NCBI GenBank assembly: GCA_937929915.1
Contig: CALFUN010000027.1
Coordinates: 28,288 to 92,287 of the forward strand
DNA: 64,000 nt
Source of the DNA: an uncultured Caulobacterales bacterium
GTDB lineage: Bacteria > Pseudomonadota > Alphaproteobacteria > Caulobacterales > Maricaulaceae
Direction: 5' to 3'
Part shown: piece by piece, positions 28,445 to 37,517 of the stretch
How the letters are laid out: each line of letters starts with the position of its first letter
Position numbering within the stretch: the first letter of the stretch is position 1
Notes under the pieces: model-generated
What the model was told of the DNA's origin: nothing
The model's input: only the letters and a program-made list of their open reading frames with translations
Databases searched by the model: none
Made by a program: the position numbers and the translations under genes

Positions 28445-29227
28445 CTACGCGCGCTCCACCATCATTTTTTTGACTTTTGCAATCGCTTTGGCGGGGTTCA
28501 AGCCTTTAGGGCAAACATTGGTGCAGTTCATGATTGTATGGCAACGATAAAGTTTGAACGGATCTTCAAGCGCGTCCAAGCGCTCTGTCTCCGCCTCATC
28601 ACGGCTATCAATAAGCCAGCGATAGGCTTGCAGCAAAGCCGCTGGGCCAAGATAACGATCCCCATTCCACCAATAAGATGGGCAAGAGGTCGAACAACAC
28701 GCGCAAAGAATACATTCATAATATCCGTCAAGCTTTTCGCGATCCTCAACGCTTTGCGTGATTTCAGTCGTCGGCAGAGCTGTGCTTGTGTGTAGCCACG
28801 GCTCAATCGAAGCATATTGCTTATAGAAATTTGATAAATCGGGCACAAGGTCGCGCACAACAGGGAGGTGCGGTAGCGGCGAAATTGCAATGACCGAATT
28901 GCCGCCAACATCTTCAATGCCTTTTGTGCAGGCTAGCGTATTGCGTCCGCCAATATTCATCGCGCAAGAGCCGCAAACACCTTCGCGGCAAGAGCGCCTA
29001 AAGGCCAGTGTTGGGTCAATTTCATTTTTTATCTTGAAAAGTGCATCTAATATCATCGGGCCGCATTCATCCAGATCAATCTGATATGTATCCCAGTAAG
29101 GATTGCCGCCATCCGTAGGGTCATAACGGTAAATCTTGAAAGTTTTTAAACGTGTCGCTCCCTCAGGCACAGGCCATGTTTTACCTTTACTAACCTTGGA
29201 GTTTTTCGGCAGGCTTAACTGTACCAT
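28445..29227 (-). CDS. sdhB: Succinate dehydrogenase iron-sulfur subunit
   Basis: Electron-transfer subunit of complex II, carrying electrons from SdhA flavin to membrane quinone. The 2Fe-2S ligands are in [21 protein letters not shown], the 4Fe-4S ligands in [16 protein letters not shown], and the 3Fe-4S ligands in [19 protein letters not shown] start at ATG 29227 ([11 protein letters not shown]), which matches the family N-terminus; ATG 29242 is also in frame, and no start has a strong ribosome site. The usual sdhC, sdhD and sdhA are not upstream here, so this gene has been separated from its operon. Confidence 0.95.
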   Translation of the reverse strand: MVQLSLPKNSKVSKGKTWPVPEGATRLKTFKIYRYDPTDGGNPYWDTYQIDLDECGPMILDALFKIKNEIDPTLAFRRSCREGVCGSCAMNIGGRNTLACTKGIEDVGGNSVIAISPLPHLPVVRDLVPDLSNFYKQYASIEPWLHTSTALPTTEITQSVEDREKLDGYYECILCACCSTSCPSYWWNGDRYLGPAALLQAYRWLIDSRDEAETERLDALEDPFKLYRCHTIMNCTNVCPKGLNPAKAIAKVKKMMVERA

Positions 29228-29457
29228 AGTCATCACTTTCATTATTTTGGCTGCTTATATGATACTCTGAGTGTGATGCGAAGCAAAATTTATGTAAAAT
29301 CTCACGCAAATTGTCGCGAGCGGCATTTTAAGTCCTTATCGCGCAAGATATAAACAGAGCATAAATATGGATTTTAAAATCAGGATGTCTGCGCGGTGAT
29401 GTTAAAAGGATAGCCTAAGCGATTATATTGGCGCTCTGCGAAAAAGTGAAACTGAGC

Positions 29458-29739
29458 CTATTGCGCGGCTTCCAATAATATAGTCTGTCGAAAATCAGGC
29501 ACAATCATCTGGGCTTCATGCTCATTTAACGGCAAGCTTTCATACAAAAACATAAGCTCATCGGTGTTACAGCCCAAAATCTCTGCCATGTCAGAGATGA
29601 TTTTTAAACGGTTTGGCCCAGATGATAGCTGCGCGAGTTTCAATGCAGATTTAAAAAAATCTGGAACATTGGACACTGAGGCCGCTTGATCTGAAAATTC
29701 TTCTTTTAAAAACGCGTTGAGATGAAGCTCGAAGCTCAT
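29458..29739 (-). CDS. Small helical protein of unknown function
   Basis: 93-aa, mostly alpha-helical, acidic protein with no signal peptide or membrane helix. It has a leucine-rich stretch ALKLAQLSSGPNRLKII and ILGCNTDELMFLYESLP. I do not recognise the family. It stands alone between sdhB and the DUF4197 gene, with 215 bp of apparently non-coding sequence on the sdhB side. Coding potential is moderate. Confidence 0.5.
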   Translation of the reverse strand: MSFELHLNAFLKEEFSDQAASVSNVPDFFKSALKLAQLSSGPNRLKIISDMAEILGCNTDELMFLYESLPLNEHEAQMIVPDFRQTILLEAAQ

Positions 29740-29862
29740 AAGTGATGCCTGAAATTTTATGCCCCGTTCCCCTATATCTTTTTAACCATAGTTGGCTCAG
29801 GTTGAAAAGCGCAAACCATAACATCAACAGGACTTTATACAGTTTGTTGCGTAAGTTTAATG

Positions 29863-30585
29863 CTAGGCGGTTGCAAAGACACGGCGTAAAATTTCAGATG
29901 TACGTTTAGCAGGATTATCCCGAATGGCTTTTTCTTCTTTGCCAATATAGGCAAACATACCGCGCAGGCCATAATCTACCCCATGACTAATCAAATTAGT
30001 TTTGGCATCTGCCCCAAGCTGCGGCGCAAAGGGCACATTGGCAAGGCGGCCTGAGAGCTTATCAACACCTTGCAAAGCGCCGGTCTGCCCAAGTGCATCG
30101 CCCATAATAGGCGTAAAGAGCTGCGTCAGGCGCGGCGTTGTTTGTTCTTGCAAGAATGTTGTCGCTGCGTTGTCTGGCCCGCGCACAATATTGATTGCAT
30201 CATTGATAGACAGGCTGCTGACCGCATCCACAAATATATCTTTGGCAACAGGTACAGCTTTTTCCGCGCCGCGGTTTAGCTGTGTTTGCATCTCATCAAG
30301 TAAACCTGATGCGCCAAGTGGACGCAGAGTTTGTTGTAAGTCCTGCATGAAACCTGGCAGAGGGATACGAATTAAATCATCGGCTAAAAACCCGTCGAGC
30401 CGCCCTGTTGTCGATATAGCCTGTCCAATGCCATTATTGAGCGCCGCGCGGATGCCCGCCGCCGCATCACTTTGAGTGAGCGCGCCACCCGTCCCAATAA
30501 TACCATTTAAAACGGCAGGATCGAGCGTCTCGCAAGCTGTCAGAGCGCCAGAAGCTAGGCCTATTAAAACAAATCGTCTATCCAT
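29863..30585 (-). CDS. DUF4197 family lipoprotein
   Basis: 240-aa exported protein of the DUF4197 family, function unknown. The N-terminus MDRRFVLIGLASGALTAC has a lipobox-like LTAC at about 15-18, predicting a lipoprotein. The mature part shows the family order: ALNNGIGQAI, IRIPLPGFMQDLQQTL, AEKAVPVAKDIFVDAV, the conserved IVRGPDNAATTFLQEQT, and the C-terminal DYGLRGMFAYIGKEEKAIRDNP. Length is normal. It is a single gene with no obvious partner. Confidence 0.9.
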   Translation of the reverse strand: MDRRFVLIGLASGALTACETLDPAVLNGIIGTGGALTQSDAAAGIRAALNNGIGQAISTTGRLDGFLADDLIRIPLPGFMQDLQQTLRPLGASGLLDEMQTQLNRGAEKAVPVAKDIFVDAVSSLSINDAINIVRGPDNAATTFLQEQTTPRLTQLFTPIMGDALGQTGALQGVDKLSGRLANVPFAPQLGADAKTNLISHGVDYGLRGMFAYIGKEEKAIRDNPAKRTSEILRRVFATA

Positions 30586-30649
30586 GATACATCCTTATAT
30601 TTCGCTCTCTCATATTATTTAGATAAAGCTATGTGAATATTACCTAAAC

Positions 30650-31474
30650 CTAATTCTGCCTATCTTCAAAATTGGGCGCGCGTTTTTCAAAAAATGCCGT
30701 CACCCCTTCTTTGCAATCTTGGCTAATAAAGGCCTTATTGAGCATATCACTTTCCAATATATGAGATGGATATGGCCCTGTCTCTATCGTTCCGTGCCCT
30801 AATATCGACGCCCGAAAAAGCCGTTTATTATTCGCAATGCTCGTAGGCGAACAATTCACAGCAATATCGCGTGCAATTTCCAAAGCTCGCGGCAAGACAT
30901 TTTCAGGCGCTTGTAATTCCGTCACAAAGCCCGCAGCGAGCATCTCCTCGGCCATAATAATACGTCCCGCAAGCAGCCATTCTTGCGCGCGAGCAAAGCC
31001 TACAAGACGCGGTAGAAACCAACTGGCCGCGCCGTCAAAGACAATACCGCGCCGCGCAAAGGGAAATCCGAATTTGGATGTTGTTGAAGCAATACGCATA
31101 TCCATTGGCACTAACATCGTCGCGCCAATCCCAACCGCCGCGCCATTAACCGCCGCAATAATTGGCGTATCACATTCAAATGTCACGAGATTAAGAACCC
31201 CGCCCCAATCTCGCTTTATGCCTGTCGCTTCATCTATGATTTCAGTTTCCACAGAGGCAAAACCTTCAGAAATATCTGCACCCGCGCAAAAAGCTTTGCC
31301 CGCCCCTGTAAGAATAATCACCCTAACGCTTGGATCTTTATCTGCCGCTTTGATCGCTTTTATCAAGGCCATACAGATGTCTGAATTAAAACTATTCATC
31401 GCCTCTGGGCGATTCATTGTTAGAATAAGTACGGACGAATTGTCCTTATCACGTGTGTTTAAAACTACAGACAT
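30650..31474 (-). CDS. Enoyl-CoA hydratase/isomerase (crotonase) family protein
   Basis: 274-aa crotonase-fold enzyme acting on acyl-CoA thioesters, probably in fatty-acid or aromatic-acid breakdown. Seen are AGKAFCAGADIS (the oxyanion/CoA-binding loop) and AAVNGAAVGIGATM, then FARRGIVFDGAASWFLPRLVG, where a classical hydratase has a catalytic Glu in the region of FDGAAS. The exact reaction (hydration, isomerisation) cannot be fixed. It is monocistronic, flanked by DUF4197 and rarA. Confidence 0.88.
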   Translation of the reverse strand: MSVVLNTRDKDNSSVLILTMNRPEAMNSFNSDICMALIKAIKAADKDPSVRVIILTGAGKAFCAGADISEGFASVETEIIDEATGIKRDWGGVLNLVTFECDTPIIAAVNGAAVGIGATMLVPMDMRIASTTSKFGFPFARRGIVFDGAASWFLPRLVGFARAQEWLLAGRIIMAEEMLAAGFVTELQAPENVLPRALEIARDIAVNCSPTSIANNKRLFRASILGHGTIETGPYPSHILESDMLNKAFISQDCKEGVTAFFEKRAPNFEDRQN

Positions 31475-31555
31475 ATGTCCCCCCGATATATTTTGTCTTA
31501 CGCGTATCTTTTATGTACGCATCTTTTAGGCGCGCATCTTTTAGGCTCGCGTCAT

Positions 31556-32860
31556 TTATGTCGGCCTAGTATTGCGCAATTCATCCCAATGCTCAAGCCG
31601 GTCTTTGATCGCAGCTTCGCGTCCGCGGCCAACTGGATCATAAAATTTCTCGCGCGGCATATCATCTGGAAAGTAATTTTGGCCCGAAAACCCATCCGCG
31701 GTTTTATGGTCATAAGCATAGCCATCGCCGTAACCAATGTCTTTCATCAACTGTGTGGGTGCGTTGAGAATATGCTTTGGCGGCATTAATGAGCCTGTTT
31801 TGCGCGCGGCTTGCATCGCCGCTTTAAACCCTGCATATACCGCATCTGATTTTGGCGCTGTCGCCAAATGCACAACTGCATGCGCTATAACAAGCTCGCC
31901 TTCGGGGCTACCTAATAGGCGGTAAGTGCGCTGGGCTTCATTGGCAATCATCAAGGCCGTCGGATCCGCTAGGCCAATATCTTCAGATGCAAAGCGAATG
32001 ATGCGGCGCAAAATATAAAGCGGGTCTTCCCCGCCTGTCAGCATCCGCGCCAGCCAATATAGCGCCGCATCAGGATCAGAGCCGCGCATGGATTTATGCA
32101 GTGCTGAAATCAGGTTATAATGTTCCTCTCCTGATTTATCATAGGCTGGGGCGCGTTTTTGCAAGAGTTTCGCCACCTCTGGCGCGCCAAGAGGCTTCTC
32201 GCTTTGCAGCGCAAAGACTTCATCTGCCAATGTCAAGCTATAGCGCCCATCACCATCGGCAAAACTAATCAAGGCCATGCGGCCATCTGGTGTTAAAGGC
32301 AGCTTTGCCCCGCGCTGCGTTTCAGCCCGCTGCAGCAATCCTTCAATAGCAGCATCCTCTAAGCGGTTAAGAATAAAGACCTGCGCGCGAGAGAGCAAAG
32401 CGCCATTAAGTTCAAAACTGGGGTTTTCTGTTGTTGCCCCAATCAGCGTGACAATACCTTCTTCAACATAGGGCAAAAATCCGTCCTGCTGGGCTTTGTT
32501 AAAACGGTGAATTTCATCAACGAATAATAACGTACCGCGTCCCATATCACGGCGATCTTTGGCCGCGTGAAAAGCTTTGCGTAAATCAGCCACACCTGAA
32601 AACACGGCAGAGAGCTGCACAAATTCCAAATCCGCTTTGTCAGCCAATAGACGCGCGATTGTGGTTTTCCCAACCCCGGGCGGCCCCCATAAAATCATCG
32701 AAGCCAAACGTCCCTGCTCTAGCATACGCCCAATCGGGCCATCCTTACCGATAAGATGGTCTTGCCCGACCACTTCAGATAAGGTCTGAGGCCGCAATTT
32801 TTCAGCAAGCGGTTTAGGCGCTTGCGCCTCCAAGCCTGCCGATTGAAAAAGATTTGTCAT
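31556..32860 (-). CDS. rarA: Replication-associated recombination protein A
   Basis: AAA+ ATPase of the RarA/MgsA/WRNIP1 family, which acts at stalled replication forks. The 434-aa protein begins with LAEKLRPQTLSEVVGQDHLI, carries Walker A WGPPGVGKTTIARLLA, Walker B LLFVDEIHRFNKAQQDGFLP, sensor LIGATTENPSFELNGAL, and the C-terminal tetramerisation domain including LYILRRIIRFASEDIGLADP and YGDGYAYDH. Full length and apparently intact. Confidence 0.96.
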   Translation of the reverse strand: MTNLFQSAGLEAQAPKPLAEKLRPQTLSEVVGQDHLIGKDGPIGRMLEQGRLASMILWGPPGVGKTTIARLLADKADLEFVQLSAVFSGVADLRKAFHAAKDRRDMGRGTLLFVDEIHRFNKAQQDGFLPYVEEGIVTLIGATTENPSFELNGALLSRAQVFILNRLEDAAIEGLLQRAETQRGAKLPLTPDGRMALISFADGDGRYSLTLADEVFALQSEKPLGAPEVAKLLQKRAPAYDKSGEEHYNLISALHKSMRGSDPDAALYWLARMLTGGEDPLYILRRIIRFASEDIGLADPTALMIANEAQRTYRLLGSPEGELVIAHAVVHLATAPKSDAVYAGFKAAMQAARKTGSLMPPKHILNAPTQLMKDIGYGDGYAYDHKTADGFSGQNYFPDDMPREKFYDPVGRGREAAIKDRLEHWDELRNTRPT

Positions 32861-32891
32861 ACAGACAGGTTAGAGAAGAACGCCTTGCTAA

Positions 32892-33905
32892 TCAATTCTC
32901 ATAACCTTGCGGATTTTTACTGGCCCAGTTCCATGTATCTTTGCACATTTCGCGCAAATCTTTCTTGGCTCGCCACCCAAGGGTCTTTTGAGCAAAATCA
33001 GTCTGTGCGTAAAATTCTGGCAAATCCCCCGCGCGGCGCGGAACAATCTCATAAGGCACTTTTTGGTTCGACATATGTTCAAATGCGCCCACCACTTCAA
33101 GAACGCTTTGCCCTTGTCCTGTGCCTAGGTTGATAGCCGTACAGCCAGGTATTTTCAAAAAATCATACGCGGCGAGATGGCCCTGCGCCAAATCAACAAC
33201 ATGGATGTAATCACGCACCCCCGTACCATCTCGCGTTTCATAATCGCCGCCAAAGATAGAGAGTTTCTCGCGCCGCCCTGTGGCGACCTGCGTAATAAAT
33301 GGCATCAAATTATTAGGGATGCCTTGCGGGTCTTCGCCAATTAACCCGCTCTCATGGGCGCCGACAGGATTGAAGTAGCGCAAAATCGCAATCGACCATT
33401 TCGGGTCACTCGCATATAAATCCCGCAACATATCTTCGATCATCAATTTCGTGCGCCCATAAGGGTTCATCGCCTGTAAAGGATGATCTTCGGTATAGGG
33501 CAGAAATTCTGGCGTACCGTAAACCGTTGCAGACGATGAAAAGATAAATTTATATATCCCGCAGGACTGCATGGCTTTGAGTAAGGCCAGCGAGCCTTGG
33601 ACGTTATTTTCATAATATGCGAGGGGTTTGACAGCGGACTCGCCAACGGCTTTTAGGCCCGCAAAATGCACCACAGCCTGACAATTATAGTCTTGAAGGA
33701 CAGCCTCGAGATGCGGCTGGTCACGAATATCACCTGTCACACAAGGCACGGTTTTACCTGTAATTGCCGCAATGCGCTCAACCGCAATCGGGTTTGAATT
33801 TTCAAAATTATCATAGATGACGACATCATGCCCCGCAGCTATAAACTCGACGCATGTATGGGAGCCAATAAACCCGGCCCCGCCTGTGATAAGAACTGTC
33901 ATCAT
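32892..33905 (-). CDS. galE: UDP-glucose 4-epimerase
   Basis: NAD-dependent short-chain dehydrogenase family enzyme, interconverting UDP-glucose and UDP-galactose (some members also UDP-GlcNAc and UDP-GalNAc). Motifs: [17 protein letters not shown] at the start, SSSATVYG with the catalytic Ser/Thr, and YGRTKLMIED with the YxxxK pair; NLGTGQGQSVLEVV and RRAGDLPEFYA near the C-terminus. 337 aa. It follows glmS and ugd on the same strand, giving UDP-sugar precursors next to the polysaccharide locus; substrate range decides if it can supply GalNAc. Confidence 0.94.
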   Translation of the reverse strand: MMTVLITGGAGFIGSHTCVEFIAAGHDVVIYDNFENSNPIAVERIAAITGKTVPCVTGDIRDQPHLEAVLQDYNCQAVVHFAGLKAVGESAVKPLAYYENNVQGSLALLKAMQSCGIYKFIFSSSATVYGTPEFLPYTEDHPLQAMNPYGRTKLMIEDMLRDLYASDPKWSIAILRYFNPVGAHESGLIGEDPQGIPNNLMPFITQVATGRREKLSIFGGDYETRDGTGVRDYIHVVDLAQGHLAAYDFLKIPGCTAINLGTGQGQSVLEVVGAFEHMSNQKVPYEIVPRRAGDLPEFYAQTDFAQKTLGWRAKKDLREMCKDTWNWASKNPQGYEN

Positions 33906-33958
33906 GTAACCTTAATGTTCATGTCAGAATCATAAGCGTATATGACGCAATTTCTAGA

Positions 33959-35773
33959 TTATTCAACCGTTACAGATTTTGCAAGATTACGCGGTTGATC
34001 CACATCGGTGCCAAGATGCACCGCACTATGATAGGCCAAAAGCTGCACAGCGATTGTTGTTATAATCGGCGCCGTAAAATCATGAGCTGTTGGCATAATG
34101 ATAATATTTTTGACCATATCTCCGATATGTTGAGCGCCTGCCACATCGGTAATCAGAATAATTGACGCACCGCGCGAGACAACCTCTTGCAGATTGGATA
34201 TTGTCTTTTCAAAAAGGGCATCAAATGGCGCAAGCACAACAACGGGTGTACCGTCTTCGATAAGCGCAATCGGGCCATGTTTAAGCTCACCTGCCGCATA
34301 GCCTTCTGCGTGAATATAGGAAATTTCTTTGAGCTTAAGCGCGCCTTCAAAAGCGATTGGCACTTGTGAGCCGCGGCCCAGATAAAACGCATTTTTTGCC
34401 TTGGAAAAATCAAATGCCATAGCCTCAATGGCTCCATCCAATTCAAGAGCGTCTTTGACTTGCCGCGGCATTTTAATCAGGGATTTTATTAACGCTTCTT
34501 GCCTCGCCGCGCTCAAAACACCTTTAGACACAGCTGCGCCCAGCGTGATCGCCGCCAACGCTGTCAGCTGAGATGTGAAAGCTTTGGTTGAGGCCACCCC
34601 TATCTCTGGCCCTGCATTAATCGGCAGCGCAATATCAGCTTCGCGCGCCATTGTAGATGTCATGACATTTACTAGCGCCGCCGTTTTCACGCCGTTATTT
34701 TTACAATAGCGCAAAGCCGCCAAGGTATCTGCGGTTTCACCAGATTGGGAAATTGCGATAAAGAGCGCCTTTTGCGATAAGACAGGTTGTCTGTAGCGAA
34801 ATTCCGAGGCTATATCGACATCGACAGGGATGCCTGCAATTTGCTCAAACCAATATTTAGCCACCATACCTGCATAGCTCGCCGTGCCGCAAGCCACCAA
34901 AATAATGCGGTCAATATCTGTAAAATCTAGCTCATGCGGTAAGTTAGGCGCATGTTTAAACTCATCAATATAATTCTCGAGCGTTCGCGTAATTGTTTCA
35001 GGCTGCTCGTAAATTTCTTTGAGCATAAAATGGCGATAATTGCCTTTTTCTGCCATGGCCGGCCCGCCAGAGATAATCGTCACAGGCCGTGTTACCGCCT
35101 TATCATTCACGTCAAATATTTCATAAGACTCTGGGGTTAAAACGGCCCAGTCCCCTTCTTCAAGATAAATCAGATTGGAGGTTAATTGCGCCAAGGCCAG
35201 TGCATCCGAGCCAAGATACATTTCATTCTCGCCGACACCAATCGCCAAGGGCGAACCTGCACGCGCGCAAAAAATACGGTTATCTTCACCGTCAATAATC
35301 AGGCCCAAAGCATAGGCGCCTTTGAGTTTTTTCAAGCTTTGCGAAAACGCATCAATAGGCGGCAGGCCTGCGCTAAGGGCTTCATCCACCAGATGAGCGA
35401 TGACTTCTGTATCTGTTTCGCTAACAAATTCATGATGCGATAGCTCTTGGCGAATATCGAGGAAGTTCTCAATAATTCCATTATGCACAACACAGACACG
35501 TCCAGATAAATGCGGATGTGCGTTGGTTTCATTTGGAACGCCATGCGTCGCCCAGCGCGTATGCGCAATCCCCGTTTGGCCATCAATAGGATGCGCGCCC
35601 AATCTTGCCTCAAGCATTTTAATTTTACCTTCGGCGCGCTCACGCTTTATCACGCGATCGTCTAATATGGCAACGCCGGAGCTATCATAACCACGATATT
35701 CGAGCCGTTTTAACCCGTCAACTAAGCGGTCCGTGACAACGCTTGTGCCTGTAATGCCAATAATGCCGCACAT
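33959..35773 (-). CDS. glmS: Glutamine-fructose-6-phosphate aminotransferase
   Basis: First enzyme of UDP-GlcNAc synthesis: glutamine plus fructose-6-P gives glucosamine-6-P. The 604 aa begin with MCGIIGITG, with the nucleophile Cys2 of the glutamine amidotransferase domain (to about 220), followed by HTRWATHGVPNETNAHPH. Two SIS isomerase domains carry CGTASYAGMVAKYW, ISQSGETADTLAALR and the C-terminal RNLAKSVTVE. No glmS ribozyme was seen in its leader. It is downstream of ugd after a hairpin and upstream of galE by 53 nt. Confidence 0.96.
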   Translation of the reverse strand: MCGIIGITGTSVVTDRLVDGLKRLEYRGYDSSGVAILDDRVIKRERAEGKIKMLEARLGAHPIDGQTGIAHTRWATHGVPNETNAHPHLSGRVCVVHNGIIENFLDIRQELSHHEFVSETDTEVIAHLVDEALSAGLPPIDAFSQSLKKLKGAYALGLIIDGEDNRIFCARAGSPLAIGVGENEMYLGSDALALAQLTSNLIYLEEGDWAVLTPESYEIFDVNDKAVTRPVTIISGGPAMAEKGNYRHFMLKEIYEQPETITRTLENYIDEFKHAPNLPHELDFTDIDRIILVACGTASYAGMVAKYWFEQIAGIPVDVDIASEFRYRQPVLSQKALFIAISQSGETADTLAALRYCKNNGVKTAALVNVMTSTMAREADIALPINAGPEIGVASTKAFTSQLTALAAITLGAAVSKGVLSAARQEALIKSLIKMPRQVKDALELDGAIEAMAFDFSKAKNAFYLGRGSQVPIAFEGALKLKEISYIHAEGYAAGELKHGPIALIEDGTPVVVLAPFDALFEKTISNLQEVVSRGASIILITDVAGAQHIGDMVKNIIIMPTAHDFTAPIITTIAVQLLAYHSAVHLGTDVDQPRNLAKSVTVE

Positions 35774-35816
35774 AATTATGACCTTTGATTAACCCAGTTT
35801 CGCCATAGCCTATAGC

Positions 35817-35855
35817 CAAAAACTGTAAAGCTTATCTAAAAGATACAGCTTTACA
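35817..35855 (-). terminator. Rho-independent terminator between ugd and glmS
   Basis: A 14-bp stem with one bulge: TGTAAAGCT-TATCT (35824-35837) pairs with AGATA-C-AGCTTTACA (35841-35855). It is followed in the minus direction by five Ts (35818-35822). It would end the ugd transcript before glmS. Confidence 0.75.
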
Positions 35856-35909
35856 TATATTAGCCCGTATAAATGAAATCAGATATAAATATGCCTAAAA
35901 TCTGACAGT

Positions 35910-37214
35910 TTAAGGGCGGCCAATACTCGAATAAGCAAACCCCATATCCTTCATATCATTTGGCACATATACATTGCGCAAATCGACTATGATAGGTGTT
36001 TTTAACAGAGCTTTGACACGCTCTAAGTCCAGCGCTCTGAACTGATCCCATTCTGTGATAATCACCAAAGCATCAGCTCCGTTTACGGTGTCATAAGCAT
36101 TGTCTTTATAATCAATATTCTCAAGCAAGCTTTTTGCTTCATCCATAGCTTCAGGGTCATAGGCTTGGATATGCGCGCCTGCTGCTTGCAAGGCAGATAT
36201 AATATCAAGGCTTGGCGAGTCGCGCATATCATCCGTGTTCGGCTTAAAAGCCAGCCCCAGCACACCAATAACTTTACCTGCGACATCTCCTTCGCAGGCC
36301 TCTATGACCCGCGCGGCCATAGAACGCTTACGATCTTTATTGACTTGCTCCACAGCTTCAATAATTTTGACAGGCGCGCCGAAATCCTGCGCCGTTTTCA
36401 CAATCGCTAATGTATCTTTGGGAAAACACGAGCCGCCATAACCTGGCCCCGCATGCAAGAACTTTTTCCCAATACGGTTATCAAGCCCAATACCGCGCGA
36501 GACATCTTGCACATTTGCGCCAACCTTTTCACATAAATCCGCCATTTCATTAATAAACGTAATTTTTGTCGCCAAAAACGCATTGGCTGCATATTTTGTT
36601 AGCTCTGCAGTTCTGCGTGATGTGAATAAAATCGGCGTCTCATTAATGAAAAGCGGACGATATAATTGCTTCATGACCTCTATCGCGCGCGGCTCATCTG
36701 TGCCAACCACAACGCGGTCAGGACGTTTAAAATCACTGATGGCTGCGCCTTCGCGCAAAAATTCAGGATTTGATACAACAGTAAAATCAGCGTCCGGATT
36801 GACGCGCCTCATGCGCATTTCGACCTCATCCCCCGTTCCCACGGGAACTGTTGATTTAGTGACAATCACTGTAAAGCCTTCTATCTCAGCGGCAATTTCC
36901 TCTGCTGCAGCATAGACATAAGATAGATCAGCATGGCCATCCCCGCGGCGTGTTGGTGTCCCTACAGCAATAAACACAGCATCTGCATTTTTTACAGCTG
37001 CAGACGTCTGTGTCGTGAAGGATAACCGGCCAGCTTCAACATTTTTTTTAACAAGTGTCGCTAGGCCAGGTTCAAAAATTGGCATCTCACCAGCATTGAG
37101 CATATTAATTTTTTCTGGGTCTTTGTCGACACAAATGACATTATGCCCAAAATCAGCAAAACACACACCTGAGACAAGCCCAACATATCCCGTCCCTATT
37201 ATTGTAGCATTCAT
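35910..37214 (-). CDS. ugd: UDP-glucose 6-dehydrogenase
   Basis: NAD-dependent oxidation of UDP-glucose to UDP-glucuronic acid. The 434-aa protein shows the Rossmann start IIGTGYVGLVSGVCFADFG, VSNPEFLREGAAISDF, the catalytic cysteine in GPGYGGSCFPKDTLA, and the C-terminal VLGLAFKPNTDDMRDSPS. UDP-GlcA is an obligate donor for chondroitin/hyaluronan/heparosan-type polymers, and the gene sits at the edge of the locus containing the polymerase-like GT, which supports that assignment. Its 5' end faces the 300-bp gap before the first cap gene. Confidence 0.96.
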   Translation of the reverse strand: MNATIIGTGYVGLVSGVCFADFGHNVICVDKDPEKINMLNAGEMPIFEPGLATLVKKNVEAGRLSFTTQTSAAVKNADAVFIAVGTPTRRGDGHADLSYVYAAAEEIAAEIEGFTVIVTKSTVPVGTGDEVEMRMRRVNPDADFTVVSNPEFLREGAAISDFKRPDRVVVGTDEPRAIEVMKQLYRPLFINETPILFTSRRTAELTKYAANAFLATKITFINEMADLCEKVGANVQDVSRGIGLDNRIGKKFLHAGPGYGGSCFPKDTLAIVKTAQDFGAPVKIIEAVEQVNKDRKRSMAARVIEACEGDVAGKVIGVLGLAFKPNTDDMRDSPSLDIISALQAAGAHIQAYDPEAMDEAKSLLENIDYKDNAYDTVNGADALVIITEWDQFRALDLERVKALLKTPIIVDLRNVYVPNDMKDMGFAYSSIGRP

Positions 37215-37517
37215 AATTCTAATTTACCGATTCATTATATATCAGCCGCTTGTTATCCTTATGCTGCAAAATCTTCAACATATTTAAAAAAATACTACAG
37301 GACTGCGCCAGCAGCATACAGCTATAAAAACTGTGTGCTATAAATAGAGGGCAAAATTGAGTTTTAAACAGCTAGTGAATATTTCAGGGTTGAAATTATG
37401 TTTCAGTTGAATAGAAGAACCTATGTTCCTAAACGCCGATAGGTCAATAATACGGCATAAATTTGTATCTGTCCTTTGGGTGGTCAGCGCATTACTCTTA
37501 ATTTCAAAAGATAAATC
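37215..37517. other. 303-bp AT-rich divergent intergenic region
   Basis: Non-coding space between ugd (minus) and the first polysaccharide-locus gene (plus); it probably holds both promoters. I see a 9-bp hairpin AGCATACAG ... CTGTGTGCT (37313-37339, one G-U pair) with TATAAATAG just after. I see no JUMPstart/ops element, no repeat array and no convincing ORF. Confidence 0.6.

Noticed and set aside
30837..31529. 230-codon plus-strand frame opposite the crotonase gene
   Set aside because: Long only because of codon bias on the other strand; low-complexity A/S/P-rich translation.
34000..35910. glmS ribozyme in the glmS leader
   Set aside because: The leader is short and AT-rich with a terminator hairpin; the ribozyme is a Gram-positive feature and its conserved core is absent.
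37215..37517. JUMPstart/ops antitermination element before the polysaccharide locus
   Set aside because: No GGCGGTAG-type core or related sequence found.
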